Assembly (NCBI RefSeq): GCF_000756665.1
Contig: NZ_ARXV01000020.1
Span: 1-60,389, forward strand
Direction: 5' to 3'
Origin: Alcanivorax nanhaiticus
Lineage (GTDB): Bacteria; Pseudomonadota; Gammaproteobacteria; Pseudomonadales; Alcanivoracaceae
Length of the DNA stretch: 60,389 bases
Position 1 is the stretch's first letter. The number at the start of each line of letters is the position of its first letter. Below the pieces are notes generated by a model. It searched no databases, was not told the origin of the DNA, and saw nothing but the letters and a program-made list of their open reading frames with translations. Position numbers and translations under genes: made by a program. Below, in pieces: positions 15,646-24,866 of the stretch.

Positions 15646-18087
15646 CTGCCCTGCCCGCTTCTTGGTCCAGGCCGTGGCCTGAGCGTTGAGTGGATCGTCG
15701 GGCCAGGGATGTTTCGGATAGCGGCCTCGCAGTTCTTTACGTACCGCCTCGTAGTTTTCCCTCCAGAACCGGGAAAGATTATCGGTGATTGCAGCCGGCC
15801 TTCCTGCCGGCGTCAACAAGTGTGCGGTAATACGCAACCGCCCGTCAGCCAGCTCCGGCAAGGCCTGCATGCCAAACAGTTCCTGTAACTTGACCGCAAG
15901 AACAACATGCTCACCACCATAATCCAGCGTGACACGGCGTCCGGTCGGAATCGCTACAGACTCAGGCATGAGAGCTGCCAATCTTTGTTGTTGCTCATGA
16001 TCCAACATCGATGCCAGTGCGTCCCCCAGCGGCAGGCTCTTGAGATCGTCCAGAGTGCGCATGCCTGCCAAATAAGGAAGCAACCAATGATCAAGCGCAT
16101 CCAGCAAGGCTTCATCCGTGACGCTGGGCCAGCCACTATCCAGCATGGATAGCTTTCTTACACGGGCCTGCCACTGGCGCAGCGCAGGCGTCCAAGGCAG
16201 CAGTTCAAGCCCTTGCTGTCGAATTCCTTCCAGCAAGGCAGTCTCAATCTGCTGAGAGCCCAGTTGAGACATCGGGCGGGAATGCAGAACGATCTCGCCA
16301 AGACAGGTCTGCAGTCTGCCAACTACGCGGTTCAGTTCCGCATCCCAGAACACCTGTTCATGAACAACCGACAGGTTCTGCAGCACTCCGGTTATCGTTT
16401 CTTCCCTGACGGGAAGCGCCAAGCGTACTCGCGCATCACGAGGCTGACCATCGGTATCCAGAATCAGCAACCAGGGTTCTCCCGCCAGAGGATCATGCTC
16501 CGGGAGGATCACACCCGGTCCATCTGCCATCTGATACCGGAGTGTCTGCCCCTCCCTTAGCCGTGCCAACTGCATTGGCATGGCATTGGCGGCCAGTACA
16601 TCCACCCTGTCCTGCCAGTCCTCTATGTGACTACCTGCTCCCTGTACAATCCGCGATGCCTCATCCAGCACCTGTCTGTAGGCACTGGGCCGTTGCTCCA
16701 GTGCTTGTAAACGATAGCGTAGATCAACGCCTTGCCCCGACAGAATGTCCCGATCAGAAAGCAACGCGGCAATTCTCGCGGCGGTGCCAGCCAGCTCCAT
16801 CGCCTTTCCATCCAGGACCAACATCGCCAAGGAGGGCTCCAGTCCCAAACTCGCAATGACTTCTCCTTTCGGAGTGATGGCGCCGGTTCGATCCAGCGCA
16901 TTCATTGACATCAATCGGGCAACGGCCGATTTCCAGGCCGAATCCGGCGGCAGATCCAGCCACCTCATTTGTGATGGATCCAGACACCCCCATCTGGCCA
17001 GGTCCAGGACCAGCTGGTCCAGGCCCACACGGCGGATTTCAGGAGTCCCCTGTTTCGCCATCACTTCGTCACAGGACCAACAACGGATGCAGGAACCAGG
17101 CCCGAGCCTTCCGGCCCGGCCCGCGCGCTGCTTGGCACTGGCTTCGCTGATCCTGCGGGTTTCCAGTCGGCTACGATGTCGACCAGCATCATAGACCGGC
17201 TCGCGTACCCAGCCACTGTCGATCACGTGGGTAACGTGCTCAATGGTCAGGCTGGTTTCCGCCACATTAGTGGCAAGAATAATCAACGCGCTCCCTTCTG
17301 CTGCACGGGCGAGCACCTGTTGCTGTTTGTCCAGAGACAAACCACCATGAAGCGCCAGCACTTCGTCTGCATAATGGTTGTCACCAAGCAAGCGAGACAC
17401 GCGACGAATCGAGGCCTGACCAGGCAGAAACGCCAGGGTGACCACGGCCTTCGCATCAACCCCTCGAATCTGCGAAACAATGTGATCCTCCCAGGATGCT
17501 CGTGCCCTGACTGGAGCATAACTGACAGCCACGGGAAAACTTCGACCTTCGCTTTTTACCAGTGGCAGCTTCAGATGGTCAGTCAGCGGCCCACAATCCA
17601 GCGTCGCAGACATCACCAGCAAACCCAGGTCCGGGCGAAACACATCGCGGCATTCACTGATCAATGCCAACCCCAGATCACCTTGCAATGATCGCTCGTG
17701 AAATTCGTCAAAAATCACCAGGCTGATGCCTGTCAGCTCCGGGTCCGACAACAGCATCCTGGTCAGCACCCCTTCCGTTACCACCTCGATCACGGTAGCC
17801 GGGCTGACTTTCTTTTCGGTGCGTGTACGATAGCCAACCGTTTTACCTGCTGACTCACCCAATTGTGCAGCCATATACGTGGCCACAGACCGAGCGGCCA
17901 CACGCCTGGGCTCCAGCATCAGAATCCTGCCTTGTCTGGCCCATTGCGATTCCAGTAACCGAAGCGGAACCCGTGTGGACTTTCCCGCACCGGTAGGAGC
18001 CTCAAGAATGGCACCACCGTGCTCGCAAAGAGCATCAAGCAAGGGGTTGAGGACTGTATCGACCGGAAATGTCGGGGGCATGATCAT
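15643..18087 (-). CDS. hrpB: ATP-dependent helicase HrpB
   Basis: A DEAH-box RNA helicase of the HrpB type, 814 residues, close to the usual family length. Motif I is APTGAGKST (about residues 30-38), motif II is DEFHERSLQ with the DExH core, motif III is SAT in LLVMSATLDC, and motif VI is KQRAGRAGRLGPG. A helicase-associated domain and an HrpB C-terminal domain fill the second half. The cellular role is unclear in most bacteria; HrpA/HrpB-type enzymes are linked to mRNA processing or ribosome rescue. Two in-frame ATGs at the start (18087 and 18081) are both possible. The gene converges on the envelope operon and diverges from an unknown gene. Confidence 0.96.
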   Translation of the reverse strand: MIMPPTFPVDTVLNPLLDALCEHGGAILEAPTGAGKSTRVPLRLLESQWARQGRILMLEPRRVAARSVATYMAAQLGESAGKTVGYRTRTEKKVSPATVIEVVTEGVLTRMLLSDPELTGISLVIFDEFHERSLQGDLGLALISECRDVFRPDLGLLVMSATLDCGPLTDHLKLPLVKSEGRSFPVAVSYAPVRARASWEDHIVSQIRGVDAKAVVTLAFLPGQASIRRVSRLLGDNHYADEVLALHGGLSLDKQQQVLARAAEGSALIILATNVAETSLTIEHVTHVIDSGWVREPVYDAGRHRSRLETRRISEASAKQRAGRAGRLGPGSCIRCWSCDEVMAKQGTPEIRRVGLDQLVLDLARWGCLDPSQMRWLDLPPDSAWKSAVARLMSMNALDRTGAITPKGEVIASLGLEPSLAMLVLDGKAMELAGTAARIAALLSDRDILSGQGVDLRYRLQALEQRPSAYRQVLDEASRIVQGAGSHIEDWQDRVDVLAANAMPMQLARLREGQTLRYQMADGPGVILPEHDPLAGEPWLLILDTDGQPRDARVRLALPVREETITGVLQNLSVVHEQVFWDAELNRVVGRLQTCLGEIVLHSRPMSQLGSQQIETALLEGIRQQGLELLPWTPALRQWQARVRKLSMLDSGWPSVTDEALLDALDHWLLPYLAGMRTLDDLKSLPLGDALASMLDHEQQQRLAALMPESVAIPTGRRVTLDYGGEHVVLAVKLQELFGMQALPELADGRLRITAHLLTPAGRPAAITDNLSRFWRENYEAVRKELRGRYPKHPWPDDPLNAQATAWTKKRAGQ

Positions 18088-18217
18088 TTATGTCTTAAAT
18101 AAAAGTGTTGATGCCCGCAAAGGAGAAAAATGAGTACCAGTGGGGACTGTTGAAGCCAGTGACCTATGCTATATTCTGGCTATTACTAATAATATATAAC
18201 TAGGTGATCCATTCACT

Positions 18218-18784
18218 ATGCTGAACGATTTGGGGATACCTGAACATCTCATCTGGAAGCTCAATGAATTTGACAACCACCAGCGGGCGGTCAACTTCAT
18301 CAAACAGTTTCAGGATACATTGTGCGTTTACAGTGCCCCGGTAGAACAACTCTATACCAACTATGAGATTTCTCTTCCGGAAAGTGACGACCGCTCACTG
18401 ATCATTCTGCCAAACCCTTACGCCTATCACGATACTTTCAACGGTATTGTGGAGGATAGTGTCCACGCCAGCGGCATGTACATTGTCCCCGGCGATCTGT
18501 TTGGGAAAGAAGGTTTGTTCCTGACCTTGCGGTTGCTCAAGTCCGGCAAGAAAGTCGTCAAGCCGGTCCCCCTGAAAGTAGGGCTCTGGGCATTGATGAA
18601 AAAGGAAACCGAGACCGTACCTTTTCTGCCCGTGATTACCAAAGGAGACCTGCGCGCTTTCCGCAAGGATTTCCCTTGCCTCCACTTGCACCGCATCCAG
18701 CCTTCCAAGTTGGTTGATCGTTCTCCCATGGAGATCAAGGCGATCCAGAAGGTGATCCGCGACAAGCTCAAAGTCTATATGTGA
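18218..18784 (+). CDS. Hypothetical protein, 188 aa
   Basis: I do not recognise this protein. It is soluble, with no signal peptide or membrane helix, and mixes aromatic and charged residues (ISLPESDDRSLIILPNPYAY, VPLKVGLWALMKKETETVPF, FPCLHLHRIQPSKLVDRSP). It has one pair of nearby histidines (LHLHRIQ) and no obvious metal or nucleotide motif. A purine-rich AGGTGA lies 12-17 bases before the ATG. The upstream 130 bp is AT-rich (TATATTCTGG and TAATAATATATAAC) compared with the neighbourhood, which suits a promoter. It stands alone, divergent from hrpB and convergent with the HDO-like gene. Confidence 0.7.
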   Translation: MLNDLGIPEHLIWKLNEFDNHQRAVNFIKQFQDTLCVYSAPVEQLYTNYEISLPESDDRSLIILPNPYAYHDTFNGIVEDSVHASGMYIVPGDLFGKEGLFLTLRLLKSGKKVVKPVPLKVGLWALMKKETETVPFLPVITKGDLRAFRKDFPCLHLHRIQPSKLVDRSPMEIKAIQKVIRDKLKVYM

Positions 18785-18791
18785 CTGGAAT

Positions 18792-18822
18792 ACACGTGCG
18801 CAGCTGTGAGCAGCGCACGTGT
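18792..18822. terminator. Perfect hairpin between converging genes
   Basis: ACACGTGCGC at 18792-18801 and GCGCACGTGT at 18813-18822 form a 10-bp stem with an 11-base loop, 7 bp after the stop of the 188-residue gene and ahead of the stop of the convergent oxidase-like gene. There is no T-run, so it is either a weak bidirectional terminator or a 3' protective hairpin. Confidence 0.5.
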
Positions 18823-18843
18823 CACGTCTGGATTCAGGCCAGC

Positions 18844-19581
18844 TTATTCGTCAGCGTTTGCGTAACAAAAATCCAGCGCGTGCACATAATATTCGAGCCC
18901 CTTGAATGCCGCTTTATAGGCCCGCTCACGGCTTTCTTCGTCCACACAAATCAGCTTGATCAACTCCATGGCCTCATGGGGGTGGTCATCGTCGTAGGAC
19001 GCATGCGCTCTTAACCACGCCATGGAATGACGATTAATGGTAGCAACGCCCTGGTCTTCATAGGCCTTCATGCCTTTGACAACACTCTGACTCCACTCAC
19101 CGGTCGCCCACTCAATGGCGAGGTTAGTAGCCGCAATCCCCTCCTCCAGGCTGGACTGGCGGCCAATACTCCACAGGAAGTGGTTCACCGCATCCATAGC
19201 AGCAGGAGGGTCAACAAACTCCAGATCATGCATAGTCAGTCCGAACCCCATGGCCCAGTCCTGGTACCAATAAGCATGACGCTGCTCAATCTTGATGTTA
19301 CTGATCAACCAGTTTTTGGCTTCCTCATGACCCGGATGACGCCCAGGACGGGTCTTGGCCAGGTTTAACCCCATGTATTTTGGGAAATTTTCGACCAAGG
19401 GGTAGAAGTTCAGCAAGGCACTACGGAAGCGGGGAAGACTCAGACCACCACTGGCCATCTCAACAAACAGGGGATGATGAACAACCTTGTCCTTCAGGGG
19501 TACCAACTCATCCCAGAACTGCTGAGCCCAGGGAGAATGCTCGGTGATCTCAAGCGCTTTTTTATAATTCGCGGCGCGCAT
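18844..19581 (-). CDS. Haem-oxygenase-like diiron oxidase (TenA/PqqC/CADD fold)
   Basis: A 245-residue, helical protein of the TenA/PqqC-like superfamily often annotated as iron-containing redox enzyme. Candidate iron ligands are Glu99 and His102 (KIEQRHAYWYQDWA), Glu157 (LAIEWATGEWS) and a third-helix pattern His193-x3-Asp197-x2-His200 (RAHASYDDDHPHE). That last pattern is the one I remember for CADD-type haem-oxygenase-like diiron oxidases, whose reactions range from p-aminobenzoate synthesis to alkene formation. The substrate cannot be told here. The ATG at 19581 has GGAGAAC upstream; the longer frame to 19638 touches the stop of the transglutaminase gene and is not needed. It may be co-transcribed with that gene (56 bp gap). 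Confidence 0.82.
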   Translation of the reverse strand: MRAANYKKALEITEHSPWAQQFWDELVPLKDKVVHHPLFVEMASGGLSLPRFRSALLNFYPLVENFPKYMGLNLAKTRPGRHPGHEEAKNWLISNIKIEQRHAYWYQDWAMGFGLTMHDLEFVDPPAAMDAVNHFLWSIGRQSSLEEGIAATNLAIEWATGEWSQSVVKGMKAYEDQGVATINRHSMAWLRAHASYDDDHPHEAMELIKLICVDEESRERAYKAAFKGLEYYVHALDFCYANADE

Positions 19582-19637
19582 AGTTGTTCTCCATAACAAC
19601 AATCGATTTAAACCAGGCCAGACGGCCAGTTTGTACA

Positions 19638-21668
19638 TTAGTCCAATAATTTGTATAAGCGATTTCTGAGCTGACGTAAATGACGAATACGGCGTTTATC
19701 CACGGAAATTGCCGGATTATAGAGTGCCTGTTGGTACTGCAACGCCCATTGCCGGGCAATTTCAGCCGCTGCCGGCCAGCGCTTGGCAATATGGGCAGCG
19801 AGCTGCTGCGGTGTCATTCCTGCATCCAGAGGCTCCCCCATACTGCCAACCCGCTGGTGCAACCGCCAGAATTCCCTTTCCATTACAGTTTGCTGATAAC
19901 CGCGATCCCGCCTCAGTAATAACACCATATACAAAGCGAGCAGCACAGCGATGCCTGCAAGCAGCGCGAGTGCGATGCGCAGAGGACTGGCCGCACCCAG
20001 TAGTTCCCGAAGCAGCTGCATCTGTGACTGGCTGTTATAACCCAGCACCCGGGTTTGCCACTGGAAATCCACATAATCTACCCATTGCTGAAGCTTGCCG
20101 AGCATCCCGGAGGAGGCAAAACTCTTCAGACTGGCCAACGCATCACTATCGGCATTGCTCTCCTCCAGCGCCGCGCGTACCCCCTCCTCAATTCGGTCTG
20201 GAGCCACCGCGGCAGTAGGATCTACGCGAACCCAGCCCCGTCCGTCGAGCCACACCTCGCTCCAGGCATGGGCGTCATACTGGCGTACCAAAAGGTGGGA
20301 GCCTACTTGATTGAGTTCCCCCCCCTGATAGCCCACCACGACTCGCGCGGGAATGCCTGCGGCCCGCATCATGAAGGTAAAACTGGAAGCATAGTGTTCG
20401 CAGAAACCCCGCCGACTGACAAACAGAAACTCGTCAATGGGGTCCACAGGCAAAACAGGTGGTTTCAGCGTGTAGTAGAAAGGCTGTTCACGGAAATAAC
20501 GCAGGGCTCTGTTCACCACCTGTTGAGGGGTGCTGCTTTCAAGCTGCCATTGCTGGGCCAATCCCTGGGCACGACGCCCCACGCCCTGTTGAGGCAGAGA
20601 CAGCATCAAATCTCTCTCTGCCTCATCCAGGGCCAGCGAAGCCGCCAGATTGGGGTAGCTGGTGACCGTGTAAGCCATGGCCTCTGAAACCGGGTTGCTG
20701 GCCACCAGGCGCATGTCTTTGGCGAGCCCAGCCTGACCTTGCTCCAGTACCGGCACTTTGAGAGCAAACAACCAGCGTCGTTCCGTTGGCTCCAAAATCA
20801 CTCGATAGCGGTAGCCCTCGCCCCTGCCCGCCTTCATCAATAGTTGATACCAGGGCGGAGGCGTTTGGCCTTTCTCAAACAGATAATCCTGAATATCCTG
20901 CCCACGGGGCAAAGCCTGCTGCCAGGTACGGCCATCAAAGTGACTGAGCGTCAAACCCCGCCAATAGCGCTGATTATTCGCCGGCACCGGGCCATCAAAC
21001 GCTACACGAAATGCCAGCTCCGAGGATTGGGATAGCTCGCTGATCTGTCCAGGCGACATGCTATCGCTCATCCCGGTACGAGCCTTGCCAGAGTCCACTT
21101 GCATATTCCAGAGCGGTGCCACCCTGGGCACCAGCACAAACAGCAGCAACATGACCGGCACGGCCTGGGCCAACATCGCTGCGGCTCGTTTAATATGCCC
21201 CATCGGCCTTGCACCGGTATCGCTATGATTAATACCGACCAGGCAGGAGGTCAGCAGCAGCATGCAAAACAGCACAAAGGCAAACATGCCAGGGCCACGC
21301 TCAAACAGCAGCGCGGTAGCACAAACGAAATAGCCCAACACGATGACCACATAGGCATCACGTTGGCGCACTACCTCCAGATACTTCAAGGCAAACAGGC
21401 TCACCAGCAGAGCCACTCCTGCCTCAGCGCCATAAATTCGCCCAAAGGAATAGAACGTCAGCACCACAATGCCAACCATCAGCGCACCTCTTACCACCCT
21501 GCCAGGCATGGCGATGCGCTGACGATCTGCCAGGGCCCTGAGTATGACAATAAGAGCCAGCAACCCCGCCTGCCAACCAGGGCCACGCAGTAGCTGAGGC
21601 AACGAACAGATCACAATGGTCATGACCAGCCACAGCCGGGTGTGGGTTGGTACCTGATAGACGCGCAT
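19638..21668 (-). CDS. tgpA: TgpA-type membrane transglutaminase-like protein
   Basis: A 676-residue membrane protein with five to seven N-terminal hydrophobic helices (DUF3488-like, residues 10-185). A periplasmic transglutaminase-like domain carries the Cys-His-Asp triad: Cys423 in RRGFCEHYASSF, His467 in YDAHAWSEVW and Asp483 in GWVRVDPTAA. A further membrane helix follows at about 580-600 (IALALLAGIAVLLALYMVLL) and a DUF4129-like cytoplasmic tail ends the protein. P. aeruginosa TgpA is essential, but its substrate is unknown. The ATG at 21668 overlaps the DUF58 gene's stop (TGATG), which indicates coupled translation. MoxR, DUF58 and TgpA are a standard three-gene unit. Confidence 0.93.
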   Translation of the reverse strand: MRVYQVPTHTRLWLVMTIVICSLPQLLRGPGWQAGLLALIVILRALADRQRIAMPGRVVRGALMVGIVVLTFYSFGRIYGAEAGVALLVSLFALKYLEVVRQRDAYVVIVLGYFVCATALLFERGPGMFAFVLFCMLLLTSCLVGINHSDTGARPMGHIKRAAAMLAQAVPVMLLLFVLVPRVAPLWNMQVDSGKARTGMSDSMSPGQISELSQSSELAFRVAFDGPVPANNQRYWRGLTLSHFDGRTWQQALPRGQDIQDYLFEKGQTPPPWYQLLMKAGRGEGYRYRVILEPTERRWLFALKVPVLEQGQAGLAKDMRLVASNPVSEAMAYTVTSYPNLAASLALDEAERDLMLSLPQQGVGRRAQGLAQQWQLESSTPQQVVNRALRYFREQPFYYTLKPPVLPVDPIDEFLFVSRRGFCEHYASSFTFMMRAAGIPARVVVGYQGGELNQVGSHLLVRQYDAHAWSEVWLDGRGWVRVDPTAAVAPDRIEEGVRAALEESNADSDALASLKSFASSGMLGKLQQWVDYVDFQWQTRVLGYNSQSQMQLLRELLGAASPLRIALALLAGIAVLLALYMVLLLRRDRGYQQTVMEREFWRLHQRVGSMGEPLDAGMTPQQLAAHIAKRWPAAAEIARQWALQYQQALYNPAISVDKRRIRHLRQLRNRLYKLLD

Positions 21669-22627
21669 CAGCCTGCCTCCGGGAAGGCCGCCAGAGCATC
21701 CAGCACTCTCAATCGATGCGTATCGCCAGTATCCGGAGCCAGGGTCATACCAGGCAGTCGTAAACCATAAGGCTGGTGCTGCTGATCCAGCTGCAAAGTC
21801 CAATAGCACAGGATCGACAGCCGCTGCTCTCTGCCAATCCCTTCCAGAACATCCCAATCCAGCCAGAGCCGACCGCCGGCTGGCTCCTCGAACAACTTGG
21901 TATTAAGCCCCATTCCTCTGGCATAACCTTTCCAGTCGATTCGACGCAAGGAATCCCCGGGCACATATCCACGCAGACCACGAAACTCATCGTTGCCGGC
22001 CTTGCCGTTGGTCACTACCTTGGCATGCTCCTGCCCTCCCTCGGCCGGGCACTCCGCACTCGGTTGAGGGGAAGGCCAGGCAAGACAGTAGTGGTCCAGA
22101 CTGACGTAAGACCAGGTTCTCAGCAGCCCCAGCGGGAAGAAACTCTCTACCTTCATTCTGGGGGCAAGTACACGACCTCTGCGCGGCAGGGCAAGATTGA
22201 GCCATAGCCGACTTTCAGTATCCGCAGGTACGCTGATTTGCTGGGCCGGCTGGCCTTCCCACTTCAACCAGATGCAGTGATGAGCGCGGTTATCACTAAA
22301 CAGGGTGACACCCAACGAACCACTTTCCCCGGCATAGCCGGACTCACTACCACCATTCCTCAGTCCCAGGCCTGACAGGTTTCGATAGGTATGCAGAATC
22401 GCTACCAGGAATAAACTGGCCAGCAGAAAGCTAAGCGCAAGGATCAGATTGTTCTCGTAGTTGATACCACCGATGAACAGCAGCGCTGCTACGCCCAGAT
22501 AAAAAAAACCATACCCGGTGGGAAAGATGAAAATGCGCCGCTGGTTAAGAATCACCAGGGGCGCACGGGGCAATCGTCGAGCCAACCAGCGCTCGTAATA
22601 TTTCCGGAAAGGAGCCGGCCAGCGCAT
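21668..22627 (-). CDS. DUF58 domain-containing membrane protein
   Basis: A 319-residue protein with two membrane helices near the N-terminus (GYGFFYLGVAALLFIGG and NLILALSFLLASLFLVAIL, about residues 37-80), a beta-rich stretch, and the DUF58 signature FRGLRGYVPGDSLRRIDWKG (about residues 212-232). The family works with MoxR ATPases, but the biochemical activity is unknown. The gene is 3 bp downstream of moxR and overlaps tgpA, so the three are clearly one unit. Confidence 0.93.
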   Translation of the reverse strand: MRWPAPFRKYYERWLARRLPRAPLVILNQRRIFIFPTGYGFFYLGVAALLFIGGINYENNLILALSFLLASLFLVAILHTYRNLSGLGLRNGGSESGYAGESGSLGVTLFSDNRAHHCIWLKWEGQPAQQISVPADTESRLWLNLALPRRGRVLAPRMKVESFFPLGLLRTWSYVSLDHYCLAWPSPQPSAECPAEGGQEHAKVVTNGKAGNDEFRGLRGYVPGDSLRRIDWKGYARGMGLNTKLFEEPAGGRLWLDWDVLEGIGREQRLSILCYWTLQLDQQHQPYGLRLPGMTLAPDTGDTHRLRVLDALAAFPEAG

Positions 22628-22630
22628 CAG

Positions 22631-23542
22631 CTAGCGCCGTACCACCGGCACAGATTGCAACAATGACTGGGTCATTGCCGAGACACTTCCACCCTGCCTG
22701 GCACTGAGACGGTGCTCTGCCACCGCCGCCCATACTGCCTGAATATCTTCAGGCACCACATAGTCCCGACCACTGATCAATGCCCAGGCCCGTGCGGCTT
22801 TGAGCAGACCCAGGCCCGCCCGCGGCGACAAACCTGCGACAAAGCGATCGTCGGTGCGGGTGGCTTCAAGCAAACGCTGAACGTAATCCAGCAGTTCATG
22901 GCTGGCGCGGATCTTGTCTACCATTCCCACCAGCTTGACCAGGCCATCACCGCTGATGACCGGCTTGAGGTTTCTGGCCTGTTCCCGCAAGTCCCCACCT
23001 GCCAGAAGTGAAAGTTCCACTTCTGGTGCAGGATAGCCAAGAGAAATCCGCATCAGGAAACGGTCCAACTGGGATTCCGGGAGCACAAAGGTACCCGCCT
23101 GATCAGAGGGGTTTTGCGTGGCGACCACAAAGAATGGCTTCGGCAACGGACGCGTTACGCCATCCAGCGTCACCTGCCTCTCTTCCATGGCCTCAAGCAG
23201 AGCGCCCTGTGTTTTGGGGGTGGCACGATTGATTTCATCAGCCAACAACAATTGGGTAAAGACTGGCCCTTCACGAAGCGTGAAGTCCTGAGTGGAGGGA
23301 TCAAACACGGACACACCAAGAATATCCGCCGGCAGCATGTCACTGGTGAATTGCACCCGGCGATATTCCAGCTGAAAGACCCGCGCCAATGCATGGGCCA
23401 GGGTCGTCTTGCCCATGCCCGGCAAATCTTCAATCAGCAGGTGGCCATTGGCCATCAGACAGGTCAGTGCCAGCTTGAGCTGGTCTTCCTTTCCAAGGAC
23501 AACCTTGGCGACTTCTCCCAACGCTTTCGTCAGAGCCTGCAT
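22631..23542 (-). CDS. MoxR-family AAA ATPase
   Basis: A 303-residue AAA+ ATPase. Walker A is LPGMGKTTLAHA (about residues 40-51), Walker B is LLLADEINRATPKTQ, sensor 1 lies in FFVVATQNPSDQAG, and an arginine follows in LDRFLMRISLGYP. The C-terminal lid is present. MoxR ATPases act as chaperones that assist assembly or metal insertion in partner complexes, here presumably DUF58 and TgpA. The start has AAGGGAA upstream. It follows metZ by 49 bp, so it might be read through from that gene, but the function is unrelated. Confidence 0.95.
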   Translation of the reverse strand: MQALTKALGEVAKVVLGKEDQLKLALTCLMANGHLLIEDLPGMGKTTLAHALARVFQLEYRRVQFTSDMLPADILGVSVFDPSTQDFTLREGPVFTQLLLADEINRATPKTQGALLEAMEERQVTLDGVTRPLPKPFFVVATQNPSDQAGTFVLPESQLDRFLMRISLGYPAPEVELSLLAGGDLREQARNLKPVISGDGLVKLVGMVDKIRASHELLDYVQRLLEATRTDDRFVAGLSPRAGLGLLKAARAWALISGRDYVVPEDIQAVWAAVAEHRLSARQGGSVSAMTQSLLQSVPVVRR

Positions 23543-23591
23543 GCGTTCCCTTTAACCGTTGTTGTTATTGATTGAAGGTCTGGCAGCAGGA

Positions 23592-24803
23592 TCAAGCGCT
23601 GGCCAACGCCTTCAGGCCACGCTCAAGGTCTGCCTTCAAATCCTTGACCGACTCCAGTCCAATGGCCAGACGAATCAGGTTTTCGGTGACCCCTGCTCGT
23701 CGCTTCTCCTCTTCCGCCACACGCCCGTGCGTGGTTGAAGCAGGATGTGTGACCGTGGTCTTCACATCGCCAAGATTGGCGGTGATGGAAATCATTTTTG
23801 TCGCATCAATAAAACGCCACGCTGCCTGCCTGTCACGGTTACCAGCGGCATCCTCGACTTCGATGGACATGACCGCACCATAGGCAGACTGCTGCTGTCC
23901 CGCCAGTTCATGCTGGGGATGAGAAGACAGACCCGCATAATGCACTCTGGCGATACCCGGTTGTGTCTCCAGCCATTGAGCCAGCTCCAGCGTGCGAGCA
24001 CTCTGAGCCTCCATACGCAGGCTCAGCGTTTCCAGCCCCTTGAGGAAAACCCAGGCATTAAAAGGGCTCATGCAGGCGCCCGCAGAGCGTACGAAGCCCA
24101 ACACCTCATCCATCTGAGGCTTGGCCCCCACTACAGCGCCGCCCAGACAACGTCCCTGGCCATCCAGGTATTTGGTAGCGCTATGAATAATGATATCCGC
24201 ACCCAGCTCCAGTGGCTTTTGCAGCGCCGGGGTGCAGAAACAGTTATCCACCACCAGCAAGGCACCATTGTCATGGGCCAGTTTGGCCAGTGCAGCGATA
24301 TCACCAATTTCTGACAAAGGGTTGGATGGGGTTTCCAGGAAAAGGAGCTTCGTCTCCGGACGAATCGCCGCTTCCCAGGAGGACAGATCCTTAAGATCCA
24401 CCATGGTCGTCTCGATACCGAACTTCTTCAGGTAACGGTCAAAAACCACATTGGTAGTACCGAAAACACTACGCGAGCTGACCACATGATCACCGGGTGC
24501 CAGCAGCGAAAAGAAAGTGCCCGCAATCGCCGCCATGCCGGATGCGAAAGCCACACAGGCCTCACCGCCCTCAAGAGCAGCAAGGCGCTGTTCAAACGCA
24601 CGCACGGTCGGGTTGGTAAAGCGGGAATAGATATTCCCTGGCTCTTCACCGCCAAACCGGGCAGCCGCCTGGGCCGCACTTTCGTAAACAAAACTTGAGG
24701 TCAGAAAAATGGGATCCGAGTGTGCCATCTCATCCGTGCGCAACTGCGCAGTACGGATGGCCAGGGTTTCCACATCAAACTCGTTCGGATCCAGATCCTT
24801 CAT
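23592..24803 (-). CDS. metZ: O-succinylhomoserine sulfhydrylase
   Basis: MetZ makes homocysteine directly from O-succinylhomoserine and sulfide in methionine biosynthesis. The 403-residue protein is a gamma-family PLP enzyme of the Cys/Met metabolism type: pyridoxal lysine in HSATKYLDGQGR (Lys211), phosphate-binding YSRFTNPTVRAFE near residues 59-71, and the conserved FLETPSNPLSE and VVDNCFCTPALQKP. Position next to purF agrees with the Pseudomonas order. A related O-acetyl-type sulfhydrylase or cystathionine gamma-synthase cannot be excluded by sequence alone, but the N-terminal FDVETLAIRTAQLRT is what I remember of MetZ. Confidence 0.93.
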   Translation of the reverse strand: MKDLDPNEFDVETLAIRTAQLRTDEMAHSDPIFLTSSFVYESAAQAAARFGGEEPGNIYSRFTNPTVRAFEQRLAALEGGEACVAFASGMAAIAGTFFSLLAPGDHVVSSRSVFGTTNVVFDRYLKKFGIETTMVDLKDLSSWEAAIRPETKLLFLETPSNPLSEIGDIAALAKLAHDNGALLVVDNCFCTPALQKPLELGADIIIHSATKYLDGQGRCLGGAVVGAKPQMDEVLGFVRSAGACMSPFNAWVFLKGLETLSLRMEAQSARTLELAQWLETQPGIARVHYAGLSSHPQHELAGQQQSAYGAVMSIEVEDAAGNRDRQAAWRFIDATKMISITANLGDVKTTVTHPASTTHGRVAEEEKRRAGVTENLIRLAIGLESVKDLKADLERGLKALASA

Positions 24804-24866
24804 TCTTTCGTCTCACCTCAAAGCGCCCGCTTTTCGCGTGTTATATGCCGCGTGAAGCGTATGGCG

